Of a DNA stretch of 64,000 nucleotides, positions 28,501-33,033 are shown piece by piece (within the stretch, counting starts at the first letter, position 1; each line of letters begins with the position of its first letter). The position numbers and the translations under genes are program-made. Source of the stretch: an uncultured Collinsella sp. (GTDB lineage: Bacteria; Actinomycetota; Coriobacteriia; Coriobacteriales; Coriobacteriaceae); the NCBI GenBank assembly GCA_958433005.1, contig CAUAWV010000007.1, positions 1-64,000 of the forward strand, given 5' to 3'. The notes beneath the pieces were generated by a model. It saw nothing but the letters and a program-made list of their open reading frames with translations, was not told the origin of the DNA and searched no databases.

Positions 28501-29408
28501 CTACCTTTGACATCACGTGCAAGGACGCTCAGGGCGAGACCGTGACCGCGCACTTCGTGCTGGTTGTTCGGGCGAAACAGGTTGAGCTCGCGTTTGAGGG
28601 CGGCAACTTCGTCTATAGCGGTGACGCCCAGGCGCCCGAGGTCACGGGGGTTCCCAAGGCCTGCGAAGGCGACCTGAGGGTTAGGTATTACGGGACGGGC
28701 GGCACGCACTATTCGTCGAGTGAGGCCCCGACCGATGCTGGCACGTATCGCGCCGTTGTCACGCTGCGAAGCAACGGGTATATCGGCGCCGCCTCGCGCA
28801 AGTTCAGGATTGCGCCGGCGAAGCTTAAGGTAAAAGTCGACGATGTTGAACGCTTCGAGGGAGAGATGAATCCCGCCTTTACCTCGAGCCTAAAGAGCTC
28901 GGCCGATACCTCGGGCGTGAAGGTCGAGTACTCCTGCGTCGCCGATGAGAGTTCCCCGGCGGGCGAGTACCAGATCGAGGCGACGGTCACCGACCCGAAC
29001 TTTGATGTCACGGTTGAGCCCGGTACGCTGACGGTGAAGAAGAAGCAGGAGCCTGTCGACCCGGACCCGGTGGTTCCCGATCCGGACAAGCCCGATGGAC
29101 CCGATCCGGACAAGCCGGATAAGCCGGAGCCCGGCAAGCCGGACCCGGATAAGCCCGGGACGCCCGATTCCGACCAGTCGGATTCTGGGGATCCGGCAAA
29201 ACCAGGTAGTTCGGCTGACTTCGCAGCCGATAAGGCAAGGGGCGATGGTGCGGAAAACCCCGGACAGAAGGCTTCGTCCAAGACGAGCGCTCAGCAGCTC
29301 GCCGATACGGGCGATCACGCGCCATTGGCCGTCGCCGTGGCTGCGGGCGCCGTTGCGCTTATCGCAATAGCGTTCGAGCTGCTGCGTCGTCGTCGATCGG
29401 ACGCGTAA
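16551..29408 (+). CDS. Giant cell-wall-anchored surface protein: BspA-type leucine-rich repeats, InlB B-repeats, Ig/MBG-like modules
   Basis: 4285 aa. A signal peptide (1-34, cut after AYA) is followed by an acidic Ser-rich linker to ~135. Residues ~138-910 hold two BspA-type leucine-rich blocks of 387 residues each, with an Ig-like end (IEISRDP...). Residues ~930-1180 are InlB B-repeat-like (FKGWYD). A hydrophobic helical stretch follows near 1186-1240. About seventeen divergent B-repeats (GY.F.GW) run to ~2570. Three composite modules begin at residues 2578, 3199 and 3724: B-repeat-like, Ig-like (SYQW...GEYFC), a GVPSKTGV domain and MBG-like domains. Asp-Pro-rich linkers lie at ~3642-3722 and ~4168-4210. 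The C-terminus is LADTGD (from 4250), a hydrophobic helix and RRRR: a sortase signal with Ala for Pro. Likely an adhesin; the ligand is unknown. Confidence 0.93.
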   Translation: MNRITAALYRFLVVYLSVAMVVTSIPLAPRAAYADDAGAVAVESEAQETDSSSDADVHAVDNASSSGEGSSSTASDQTNNAQDESSSSDTSTSTSSLAQDLSISATDSDAAKSLVATAEPSSDDSEVDPLLYEDPTVYEYAKLMPNGYVYPCDASGSVTVEIDGNDPYGSSVDGKLVTNLIVDYGVDGVPGYICEYSSNLRSVRFENSSISSIGLHAFSGCSNLADISFSGMTIGGIGTEAFSGCGSLTSLNINDVATIGSMGDAAFAWSGLRSTGLDKVVGLSSIPENAYNACSALTDTGLGGNTSITSIGVNAFKNCSRLATTGLESNTTIKTLREGCFSGTNMSGGLTLPLYSKIEELPSRAFYGSKLETVYLGCDHVVLINSTTFPKQYMTVMVPAKMVSQYESGHPKEVWESCNGSLPVPVGKMLQKIEISRDPDKMAYQPGEKISLEGMSVTFQYPHSTMDSDYEALIKEELGEYLTATPCDGDVFDESMDGEPIQLVYDDGYTRLVAYSKGNLQQAAYEYAKLMPNYYLYPCDANGNLTVEIDENNPRENSVDGRMVTNLIVDYGVDEVDAQLCADSTNLRSVRFENSSISKIGLHAFYNCPNLTDISLSGMTIGTIGKEAFYGCKSLTSLNISETTTIVSMGYAAFADSGLVSTGLDKVVGLTSIPDRAYEGCKALTDTGLDKNTSITSIGVCAFRFCSNLATTGLESNTTVQTLGHTCFYGTDLSGGLTLPYNSKIEELPEKAFGSTNLETVFFGCNHAVLINTDTFPKYNMTVMVPAKMIPKYANGHPKAVWERCNGCLPVPVGKVLEDVEISCDPNNMTYETGETISLEGMSVELHYPHTVSIWDYEALIQEELGEYLTATPCDGDVFDESMDGQPVKLVYDDGYSHFESQTKGTLQLKKPEPTSFQISYAQTIDKGERKLMDGVELSDVSGATTIDAGDEVTLDAGALGMLNDNITFKGWYDTESGKYISKEAACTFTPDKDLSLEARFKLKDYAVHVNDAQATDSSQDFAHLSVTAQNCYRNAGETVEVSAVTDNALFLGWYLGEGDDAYAASDQLDFTYTVDKADAIVSEDKTDARIEITPRYCAPQASVVLSVDGVDENGQPLGQFLSTGLYGIGSRVTVVAVPMPGYVFDYATDALGNVVFTGDDGPSYTFVLEGDVQYTAHFREETDPDESLAALKAALIAAITAAAVLATMYGLGEIVDPIAADAVIEIGMADNIEDVAAVGTKVLKEIKDIIDDHKKPKPHGDHKIEIITTAQPEVGGVVTGGGIHYEGTVATLEAVANPGYRFVCWKENGVEVSTSPLKTMTITDLTPEVVKMTAVFEKKVEITAVAEADGIQADFSTGCTASPVKQSITRGDQAMVTASEGPDYAFVGWFEDGVEVSPERTYIFKAEVDRHLVARFRKADKTILVNTDPFDSAEVLCDGVPVVDGKVRAKDGDILTFTMRPKVRPDNPEKTYRFVEWRETDAQGITIANKQEVCEYRVNGNARIEAVMDGRDAHTVRAEADPLEGGTVTLKRGETAGMVLEVPEGERVTAEATPSEGYIFDGWYLSNGGSDVTSTLVSSERSYTFEPITDCVIQAKFTRACKVDVVVEPAAAMAGKYLVHGEGYCMKGEPATLSIELTAEASKQFTFKGWYDAKTDLLLGTDPSYLEFYPEDVECTVRAVFEENTYTVTAKAKKTFVERGTVEIEGHPGASSVTCGYGDTVMLKAKANDGYRFDHWKDDSGKEYDTAELVVKVTKSDTYTAIFTDSKPEVMVTADSWLGGTVTCNGTVVKPTTDTFKLGETLHLTAKAHPGFLFRGWCVNGRLKSLKHETSLVAKARGKTGHCVITAGFVPIDTVCVPLADPAEGGTVKASRVLADRGAEVALKATPNPGYVFTGWYTADGTFESADAEFTCHQERSHVHIARFMAKSYEVDATTVVDSGTGSLIESSVAGWVEGTGTVEAGHAATLTAHALSGYAFEYWADASGAVVSRDTTYHVVPTSDTALQAVFSAKQYTVDVSCEESMGTVEGAGAYAAGQVATVRAVAAEDTAFVGWFRNGTCVSSKKTYRFTVREDTSLYALFASGSYVVHTVASPAEGGAVSGFGGYESGDRATLCATANTGYSFAGWTDDKGDSVSENADYTVKVTGNATYTATFTPKSYQVVLSASDDNVGTLSGEGSYQFGDTVELNATPMGTKRFVGWYVLDAEGNKSLLSCDAHCWVKLDEDMVEGLEDDTLELQAVFADPYEVTVTGEVVVKDKTSNRGCRVTGSGSFAVGDQVELTAVAGMGYRFVGWSTDKEGTSIVETATTLDVTATQDITYYAQFESDGQVTITVTGSSIFRGTALLVDGIPAGSRSYDRGDMFMAIAIPWKKHHFSHWVDDAGVTVSYSAFYIGTAKENRQLTAVFYETGCDVQVATYPKDAGFSMVALGTGGSYHSAAIMFTVPHKGWKFKYWVDENGMPVGFTPVINRVVFGNRTFTAVYERATMSVTAVDPRQGGHVEGSSEDESLGYAVTNEVENGESTTLTAVPDAGYVFDGWYARNDDGSLGDEPLSTDATWTFVPEDNMTVEARFAEAPKYKVTARAVNGSVDSESALVATDGKVTLSATPDEGCYLTRVTVAEEAGDDGSAGNAYDLDISDYKGGAYEVTLSGVSAPQQVTFEFAKAAAPEVLAQPQDASAYEGDPVDLSVAAEAGRNVRVHAAVSSGSAADVKLSYQWYRVSDDSGKAVALKGEAGETLSIAQLDSDGEGEYFCRITQNYLGTVTKTDTEHAKVSIVPREALVFNGRVLPVATAHDEYRAEIAGATGGKAPYAYNLDDVEVPEGMQLTLADDGSGALVLSGVPAATGVHSFKIRCTDDLGNKCDAHFALLVKAKEAPLTFEGQTFTYNATAQAPELSGVPEGCEDDVKLTYVGTGDTHYSSDKAPVDAGTYRAVVTLDAKGYVGNASCDFTIEKAPVDISIETSDVTYDGARHSAAVAVAGLDASAYSVVYRGIDGTSYGPTALEPCDSGNYRVTVKVTDPNYQGKKSAEFSITKASQVITGTTSYSGVYGGDPIVFNNVAQTPVSFELVDSDDDASPVSIKGRCATVKAAGTARVVAHAAASRNYLAAEDVELSVSVAPAQLLVKVDDAERFEGQENPEFTSSLVSRCDTSDVKVTYFCSANKKSPAGEYQIDAAVADPNFDVAVDPGTLTVKKKPEHYKVTAKAVNGSVDNDLVSVVEGGDATLSATPDEGCYLERVTVAQAGSDATVDLDISDYKGGAYKVSLSDVTASQEVTFEFAKADAPRVVAQPQDVSVHEGDSAVLSVVADAGKNVADHATSSTGCAAEVELSYQWFRMVNGKAVALDGETGETLSLADLDDEQAGEYFCRITQRYLDTEKQTDSDCASVSVVAWDTLVFNGDLLPAASAHSTYIATIAGAAGGKAPYEYAWDETKLPDGLKLSRTSGGLTLSGVPSKTGVSAFEITCTDVRGEAMTARFAFVVQAKRVKLTFADSDFTFNGASQAPEVSGAPKVCKGDLKVWYYGCGSTQYSSTDAPTDAGAYRAVVTLRSHGYIGAAACEFEIAPAKLKVKVDDAERFEGEANPAFTSSLESAVDTSGVKVEYSCDADESSPAGVYQIGATVTDPNFDVEVVPGTLTVKKKQEPVDPDPDNPDPGQPDPNPDPDNPEPDNPDNPDPDNPDPDQPDPNPDPDNPEPDNPDPDPKPDPDNPDPDNPEPDNPDKPERFEVTAKAVNGSVDNASVTVDAGGDVTLSATPDEGCYLERVTVTEAGSDKAIDLDISGYEGGAYKVTLSGVTASHEITFEFAKADAPKVIAQPQDASAYEGDAVVLSVAAEAGESVADHAGSSTGPAGDVELSYQWFHMVDGKAVALEGETGETLLIEGLDGDCAGEYFCRVTQRYLGTEMQADSDRAVVSVVPRDALVFNGGLLPVARAHSTYRATILGAAGGEAPYEYTWDEAKLPDGFKLTRTAGGLTLSGVPSKAGVSTFDITCKDAQGETVTAHFVLVVRAKQVELAFEGGNFVYSGDAQAPEVTGVPKACEGDLRVRYYGTGGTHYSSSEAPTDAGTYRAVVTLRSNGYIGAASRKFRIAPAKLKVKVDDVERFEGEMNPAFTSSLKSSADTSGVKVEYSCVADESSPAGEYQIEATVTDPNFDVTVEPGTLTVKKKQEPVDPDPVVPDPDKPDGPDPDKPDKPEPGKPDPDKPGTPDSDQSDSGDPAKPGSSADFAADKARGDGAENPGQKASSKTSAQQLADTGDHAPLAVAVAAGAVALIAIAFELLRRRRSDA
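16962..19283 (+). repeat. Tandem 1161-bp duplication inside the surface protein gene
   Basis: Codons from 16962 (YEYAKLMPN) and from 18123 (YEYAKLMPN) begin two blocks of 387 codons that align along their whole length, sharing runs such as KLVTNLIVDYGVD/RMVTNLIVDYGVD, FENSSIS and TATPCDGDVFDESMDG. They differ at many silent and some amino-acid positions, so the duplication is not fresh. Confidence 0.88.
27473..27717 (+). repeat. Asp-Pro-Asn coding repeat in the surface protein gene
   Basis: About 80 codons made of PDPDNP, PEPDNP and PDQPDPNP units. At the DNA level it is a degenerate repeat of GATCCCGACCCGGATAA-like units, so slippage and length change between strains are likely. It forms an extended, charged linker before the third composite module. 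Confidence 0.85.
29047..29180 (+). repeat. Pro-Asp-Lys coding repeat, wall-spanning segment
   Basis: Repeats of PDPDKP, PDKPEPGKP and similar just before the Ser/Gly-rich stretch and the LADTGD sorting motif. This is the usual place for a cell-wall-spanning segment in sortase substrates. Confidence 0.75.
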
Positions 29409-29473
29409 CGGCTCAGAAGGGGTGGCTAGATTGAAGCTTTGCGCGATTTAGTCTGCTAAAGCGTATATACTTG

Positions 29474-29503
29474 CGGGACGGGTCTTTTGCCCGTCCCGTT
29501 TTT
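29474..29503 (+). terminator. Terminator between the surface protein gene and brnQ
   Basis: Perfect 9-bp stem CGGGACGGG / CCCGTCCCG, 7-base loop, five T. A TATACT box (29466-29471) lies immediately before it, so if that is a promoter for brnQ the hairpin would act as an attenuator in its leader. Confidence 0.88.
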
Positions 29504-29526
29504 GTCTCGACTCGAAAGGTGGTCCC

Positions 29527-30885
29527 ATGGCCTCATCCGCCCCTCGCGGCCTGCGCTCCGACCATGTCCTCACTGTCGGCATCGCCCTGTTCTCGATGCT
29601 CTTTGGCGCCGGCAACCTCATTATTCCGCCGCTGCTGGCGCTGCAGGCAGGTTCTGCCACGCCGGTCGCCATGCTTGGATTTCTCATTGCCGCCATTGGC
29701 CTGCCCGTCATGGGCTTTATCGCCGTGGCGCTTGCCGGAACGGCGCGCGAGCTTGCCGGCCGCGTGCACCCCAAGTTTGGCGAGTTCTTTGTCGCGGCGG
29801 TGTATCTGGCTATCGGCCCGTGTCTGGCCATTCCGCGTACGAGCTCCACAGCCTTCGAGATGCTGGTGCCGCTGCTGCCCGAGGGCGTCTCGCATGGCAC
29901 CGCGCGCTTGGTCTTCGCCGTCGCCTTCTTCGTGGTCGCATTTGCGCTCACGCTGCGTCCCGGCGTCATCACGCGCGTGCTCGGCCGCATTACGGGCCCC
30001 GCGCTCATCGCCCTTATCGTGTTGGTCGTGTGCGCAGCCGTGGTTTCGCCGCTGGGTCCCGCTGCCGCGCCGCAGGCTCCCTATAATGCCGGTGCTGCCG
30101 TGCAGGGCTTTTTGACCGGCTACCAGACCATGGACCTGCTCGCCTCGCTCGCCTTTGGCATCATCATCGCCGAGACTATCCACGAGCTGGGGGTTACCGA
30201 TGACAAGCGCGTTGCCTTCGAGATTTCGCGCTCCGGCGTGATCGCCGGTGTGCTCATGGCCATCATCTACTGCGGCCTAGCACTTGCCGGCGCGCAGCTC
30301 AGCACCGTGATGCCCGATGCCACCAACGGTGCCGCCATCCTCGCCCGTTCCGCCTCCATGCACTTTGGTCTTGCCGGCACGGTCGTGGTCTTTGCGATCT
30401 TTTTCCTCGCCTGCATGAACGTGTGCATCGGCCTTATCAGCTGCTGCTCGCGTTACTTCTGCGAGACGTATGTGGTTAAAGGGGGAGCGGAGGCTTCCGA
30501 GGAGGCCATGCGCCGTCCCTTTGCGGTTCTCGCCTTTGTGTTCGCGACGTTTTCGTGCGTGCTCTCCAACGTGGGTCTCGACGTGATCCTCATGTTCTCG
30601 GTGCCCATGCTCAACGCCCTGTACCCCGTCGCCATCGTGCTGGTGCTTATGGGTCTGGTACACGGTTTTTGCGACGCGCATCCGCAGGTGTGGGTCTGGG
30701 TCGGCGGCGTTGTCGCTGTCCAGAGCGTGATCACCTCGGTTCGTGATGCGTTCTTTGCTGGCGCGTGGCTGCCGTTTGATGCGCTGCCGCTGGCAGACAT
30801 TGGAGCCGCGTGGGCGCCGGTTGCCATGGTGGCGTTTGCGATCGGCCTGCTCCACAGCCGGTTTGTCGCACATTCGAGGAGCTAG
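29527..30885 (+). CDS. brnQ: Branched-chain amino acid transporter (LIVCS family, BrnQ)
   Basis: Inner-membrane cation-coupled carrier for Leu, Ile and Val. The 452 aa protein has about twelve hydrophobic segments. Family signatures are near the N-terminus: LFSMLFGAGNLIIPPLLAL, and YLAIGPCLAIPRTSSTAFEM. The start ATG follows AAAGGTGG. It stands alone between a terminator and the tRNA promoter. Confidence 0.92.
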   Translation: MASSAPRGLRSDHVLTVGIALFSMLFGAGNLIIPPLLALQAGSATPVAMLGFLIAAIGLPVMGFIAVALAGTARELAGRVHPKFGEFFVAAVYLAIGPCLAIPRTSSTAFEMLVPLLPEGVSHGTARLVFAVAFFVVAFALTLRPGVITRVLGRITGPALIALIVLVVCAAVVSPLGPAAAPQAPYNAGAAVQGFLTGYQTMDLLASLAFGIIIAETIHELGVTDDKRVAFEISRSGVIAGVLMAIIYCGLALAGAQLSTVMPDATNGAAILARSASMHFGLAGTVVVFAIFFLACMNVCIGLISCCSRYFCETYVVKGGAEASEEAMRRPFAVLAFVFATFSCVLSNVGLDVILMFSVPMLNALYPVAIVLVLMGLVHGFCDAHPQVWVWVGGVVAVQSVITSVRDAFFAGAWLPFDALPLADIGAAWAPVAMVAFAIGLLHSRFVAHSRS

Positions 30886-30896
30886 GGTATCGTCGC

Positions 30897-30925
30897 TTGC
30901 ACAGGCGGGGAGTCTCCCCTATAAT
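30897..30925 (+). promoter_or_regulatory. Promoter of the tRNA-Pro/tRNA-Gly unit
   Basis: TTGCAC (30897-30902), 17-base spacer, perfect TATAAT (30920-30925), about 50 bases before tRNA-Pro. Confidence 0.75.
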
Positions 30926-30976
30926 TTCCTTCGCTTTGGGACACGCAAGGTTTAGACCTTAGCTGCTCAACACCTT

Positions 30977-31053
30977 CGGGACGTGGCGCAGTTTGGTAGC
31001 GCGCCTGCTTTGGGAGCAGGATGACGCAGGTTCAAATCCTGTCGTCCCGACCA
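30977..31053 (+). tRNA. tRNA-Pro (anticodon TGG)
   Basis: Acceptor arms CGGGACG / CGTCCCG pair fully, the anticodon stem CCTGC/GCAGG encloses TTTGGGA (anticodon TGG), and the T-loop is TTCAAAT. The CCA end is encoded. 77 bases. Confidence 0.97.
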
Positions 31054-31059
31054 TATCTT

Positions 31060-31133
31060 GCGGGCGGCGTTCAATGGTAGAACCCCAGCCTTCCAAGCTG
31101 ATGACGCGGGTTCGATTCCCGTCGCCCGCTCCA
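31060..31133 (+). tRNA. tRNA-Gly (anticodon TCC)
   Basis: Acceptor arms GCGGGCG / CGCCCGC pair fully, the anticodon loop is CTTCCAA (anticodon TCC), the T-loop is TTCGATT, and CCA is encoded. It lies 6 bases after tRNA-Pro and shares its promoter. Confidence 0.97.
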
Positions 31134-31144
31134 CAAGATAGATG

Positions 31145-31182
31145 AATGGCTCTGCTTCCTTTTGGGAACAGAGCCATTTTCA
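31145..31182 (+). terminator. Terminator after the tRNA pair
   Basis: Ten-bp stem AATGGCTCTG / CAGAGCCATT with a 14-base loop and a short T-run (TTTTC). Confidence 0.8.
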
Positions 31183-31187
31183 TAAGT

Positions 31188-31230
31188 GTGCCGGGTGACG
31201 GAAATCGATCCCGCACCGCAACTTAGGAGG
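31188..31230 (-). pseudogene. tRNA 3'-half fragment, tRNA-Arg(CCT)-like
   Basis: Read on the minus strand it gives CCTCCTAAGTTGCGG, then GTGCGGGATCGATTTCCG, then TCACCCGGCAC: an anticodon-loop-like start, a variable region, a degenerate T-arm (GCGGG-ATCGATT-TCCGT) and a 3' acceptor strand. The 5' half is absent. Such fragments arise when an element integrates at a tRNA 3' end. It lies between the tRNA pair and the toxin-antitoxin genes. Confidence 0.45.
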
Positions 31231-31238
31231 GGATGGGG

Positions 31239-31694
31239 TTAGCTGCGGGGGTGGTGGCGGAGCTTGTCGATAGTGGCGTCGGTGCTGTGGCCGCGGGCGT
31301 CGGCAGCGGTTTGGCGCTTGCGGCGGTAATCGATCATGCCTTGGATGATGGGCTTGCCAAAGCTCACGACATCATCGTTGTAGATGGCGGTTCGGGCTGC
31401 GAGGAGGCAGTCGGAAAAGTCCATATGGGTCTTGCCAAAGAGTTTGACGGCAAGGGCGACAACGGTGGGCTCGTCGACCATGACGTCATCGAGCAGCCTT
31501 TTCATGGCCGCAGCAATCTCAACGCGGGGAACCTTATAGACGTCGCGCAGTGTGACCACGACGCGCGTGATGATTTCGGGGTAGACACGAGCAGTGCGCG
31601 TGGCGATGACCTTGGCGGCGCGCGGTGACAGAACTTCGTCGTCGTCAAGCAGGTAGCGTAGGATGACGGTCTCGTCGATGATGGTGCTACTCAT
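31239..31694 (-). CDS. PIN-domain protein, probable toxin of a toxin-antitoxin pair
   Basis: 151 aa. It begins with an acidic PIN start (IIDETVILRYLLDDDE) and has HMDFSDCLLAARTAI, the central D-x-x-D region of PIN ribonucleases; a C-terminal basic tail follows. Its start overlaps the end of the upstream ribbon-helix-helix gene by 8 bases, the usual antitoxin-then-toxin order. As a VapC-like enzyme it would cut RNA when free of its antitoxin. The target is unknown, and the C-terminus is weakly conserved. Confidence 0.75.
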   Translation of the reverse strand: MSSTIIDETVILRYLLDDDEVLSPRAAKVIATRTARVYPEIITRVVVTLRDVYKVPRVEIAAAMKRLLDDVMVDEPTVVALAVKLFGKTHMDFSDCLLAARTAIYNDDVVSFGKPIIQGMIDYRRKRQTAADARGHSTDATIDKLRHHPRS

Positions 31695-32010
31695 GGATAT
31701 CTACTTCCTCGGGGCCCAAAATCGAATCGTCGCTTTCTGCAGCAAGGTACTCAATCCAGGCATTGCGCTCCTCGGAGCGGCGATTGGAGTCCCCATATGC
31801 TTTGAGCGATCCATAGGCGGCGGTGCCGTCCTTTGAGCGCACGGCGACCGGCTGAAAGGGAAGCTTGCGCATCAAAATGCTCTGCGCGACAAAAAGGCGC
31901 ACGGCCTCGGCGAGCGATGTGCCCATGGCGTCGTAGAGACGCTCGGCATGCTGCTTATCTTCCTCGCGAATGCGCACCTGCAGGATGGCTCGTTTTTGAG
32001 TCGATGACAT
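31687..32010 (-). CDS. RelB/DinJ-like ribbon-helix-helix antitoxin
   Basis: 107 aa. The N-terminal RAILQVRIREEDKQHAERLYDAMGTSLAEAVRLFVAQSI region has the RelB/DinJ pattern: a basic strand, then two helices with G-x-S-x-x-x-A-V-x-x-F. An acidic C-terminal tail (SDDSILGPEEVDIHE) would bind the toxin. The ATG at 32010 is chosen because GGGAGG lies 6 bases upstream; a GTG one codon earlier is too close. RelB/DinJ antitoxins usually pair with RelE/YafQ toxins, so the PIN partner is a less common pairing. Confidence 0.78.
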   Translation of the reverse strand: MSSTQKRAILQVRIREEDKQHAERLYDAMGTSLAEAVRLFVAQSILMRKLPFQPVAVRSKDGTAAYGSLKAYGDSNRRSEERNAWIEYLAAESDDSILGPEEVDIHE

Positions 32011-32037
32011 CACTGGCCTCCCTTAATGAGCGTGCAA

Positions 32038-32074
32038 TTTGAATAGTCAAATACAGCATCGGCTAATAATAGCC
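32038..32074. promoter_or_regulatory. Operator-like palindromes before the toxin-antitoxin genes
   Basis: TTTGA-ATAG-TCAAA (32038-32051) and GGCT-AATAAT-AGCC (32061-32074) lie 28 and 51 bases upstream of the antitoxin start. Two short palindromes in this place fit autoregulation by the antitoxin. Confidence 0.5.
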
Positions 32075-32300
32075 AATCTTACAACCACTACTTTATTGCA
32101 CTAGAGTAATTGAGTGTAAACGATATTACAAACGTACTACATCCTTTATAAACGAGCGTGAAATCTCCCCTGGATGTACGCATGTAATACACTCACCTTT
32201 ATAGCTTCTAGAGAATAATTCCAACCTGCCAAAACCCCTGCAATACACCCGTATTGCAGGGCCTATGCTCAAGTTTGCCCCCTGCAACTGCGTATATTTA
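32075..32300. other. AT-rich divergent intergenic region
   Basis: Markedly more AT-rich than its surroundings and without a gene. It contains a perfect 11-bp hairpin CCCTGCAATAC-ACCC-GTATTGCAGGG (32236-32261) and related words TGTAATACAC (32183 region) and TTGCAC. The hairpin has no T-tail; it may be an operator for the formate hydrogenlyase promoter. Confidence 0.5.
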
Positions 32301-32305
32301 ACCTG

Positions 32306-32439
32306 TATATCGTTGGAGGAATTCTATCGAAGTGCCTGTTTCGCCGCATGCACTCGATACGCCGACGCCGGACCACGGGCGGTCCGGGGCAACGTCGGCA
32401 GGGTCTCTCCGGCATGGGATTCAGGAGGGAGTGAACAAC
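32306..32439 (+). promoter_or_regulatory. Structured 5' leader of the formate hydrogenlyase operon (riboswitch-like)
   Basis: Three hairpins in a row. H1 is TATCGA-a-GTGC / GCAC-TCGATA (32325-32359, 10 bp, one bulged A, 14-base loop). H2 is GCCGACG-CCGGACC / GGTCCGG-ggcaa-CGTCGGC (32361-32399, 14 bp with a 5-base bulge). H3 pairs TCTCTCC (32404-32410) with GGAGGGA (32424-32430), which hides the Shine-Dalgarno of the first gene. A TATATC/TATATT -10 lies just before H1. This is riboswitch-like; a molybdenum cofactor RNA is possible but was not confirmed. Confidence 0.55.
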
Positions 32440-32958
32440 ATGGGCAATAAACGAGTCGTGGCTGATTCTTCACGCTGCATTGGGTGCCAAACCTGTATGG
32501 CGGCGTGCATCGAGGCACACGATATTCCCGGCAACATCGCCGCACCTCGCTTGCGCGTAACGCGCACCTACGAGATCTCCGCGCCGGTGGCATGTCACCA
32601 CTGCGAGGACGCTCCGTGCGCGAAGGCCTGTCCTACGGGCGCCTTGTTCTTTGATCCAAAGAACCATCGTATCGGCGTCAACGAGGACAACTGCATCGGC
32701 TGCAAGAGCTGCGTTATGGCATGCCCCTTTGGCGCCGTGAGCGTGGCGACCACGCAGGTCCCCGTCTTGATGGGTGACGTTCGCGTGGGTTCGCAGACTA
32801 AGAGCTTCGTGCTCAAGTGCGACCTGTGCGTGGACCGTCCCGGCGGTCCGGCGTGTGCCGAGGCGTGCCCGACCAAGGGCCTCACCCTGGTAGACGAGGA
32901 GCGTCTGGCAGAACTGACTGCCGAGCGTGCCCGCGCCACCATCGAAAACGAGGCGTAA
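32440..32958 (+). CDS. hycB: 4Fe-4S ferredoxin-type subunit of formate hydrogenlyase (HycB-like)
   Basis: Electron carrier between FdhF and the hydrogenase arm, cytosolic. The 172 aa protein has four Cys clusters: CIGCQTCMAAC, CHHCEDAPCAKAC, CIGCKSCVMAC, and CDLC...CAEAC, as in HycB/HydN. The start is the ATG 11 bases after AGGAGGG; an in-frame GTG at 32332 would add 36 residues translated from the leader hairpins, which is unlikely. fdhF follows after 75 bases. Confidence 0.88.
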   Translation: MGNKRVVADSSRCIGCQTCMAACIEAHDIPGNIAAPRLRVTRTYEISAPVACHHCEDAPCAKACPTGALFFDPKNHRIGVNEDNCIGCKSCVMACPFGAVSVATTQVPVLMGDVRVGSQTKSFVLKCDLCVDRPGGPACAEACPTKGLTLVDEERLAELTAERARATIENEA

Positions 32959-33033
32959 GTGTTGGGGCGACAGGCCCAATGATTGTCAAATACGTACCGA
33001 TTAATCGGTAGCAGAGAAAGGAAGGAGGGTGTC

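Noticed and set aside
30959..31216. Open frame of 85 codons on the minus strand over the tRNA-Pro/tRNA-Gly genes
   Set aside because: Its protein (GDGNRTRV-like) is the well-known antisense reading of tRNA genes; both tRNAs fold perfectly here.
32332..32440. N-terminal 36-residue extension of the first ferredoxin subunit from GTG 32332
   Set aside because: The nearest GGAGG is 13 bases away and the sequence forms the leader hairpins; the ATG at 32440 matches the family start.
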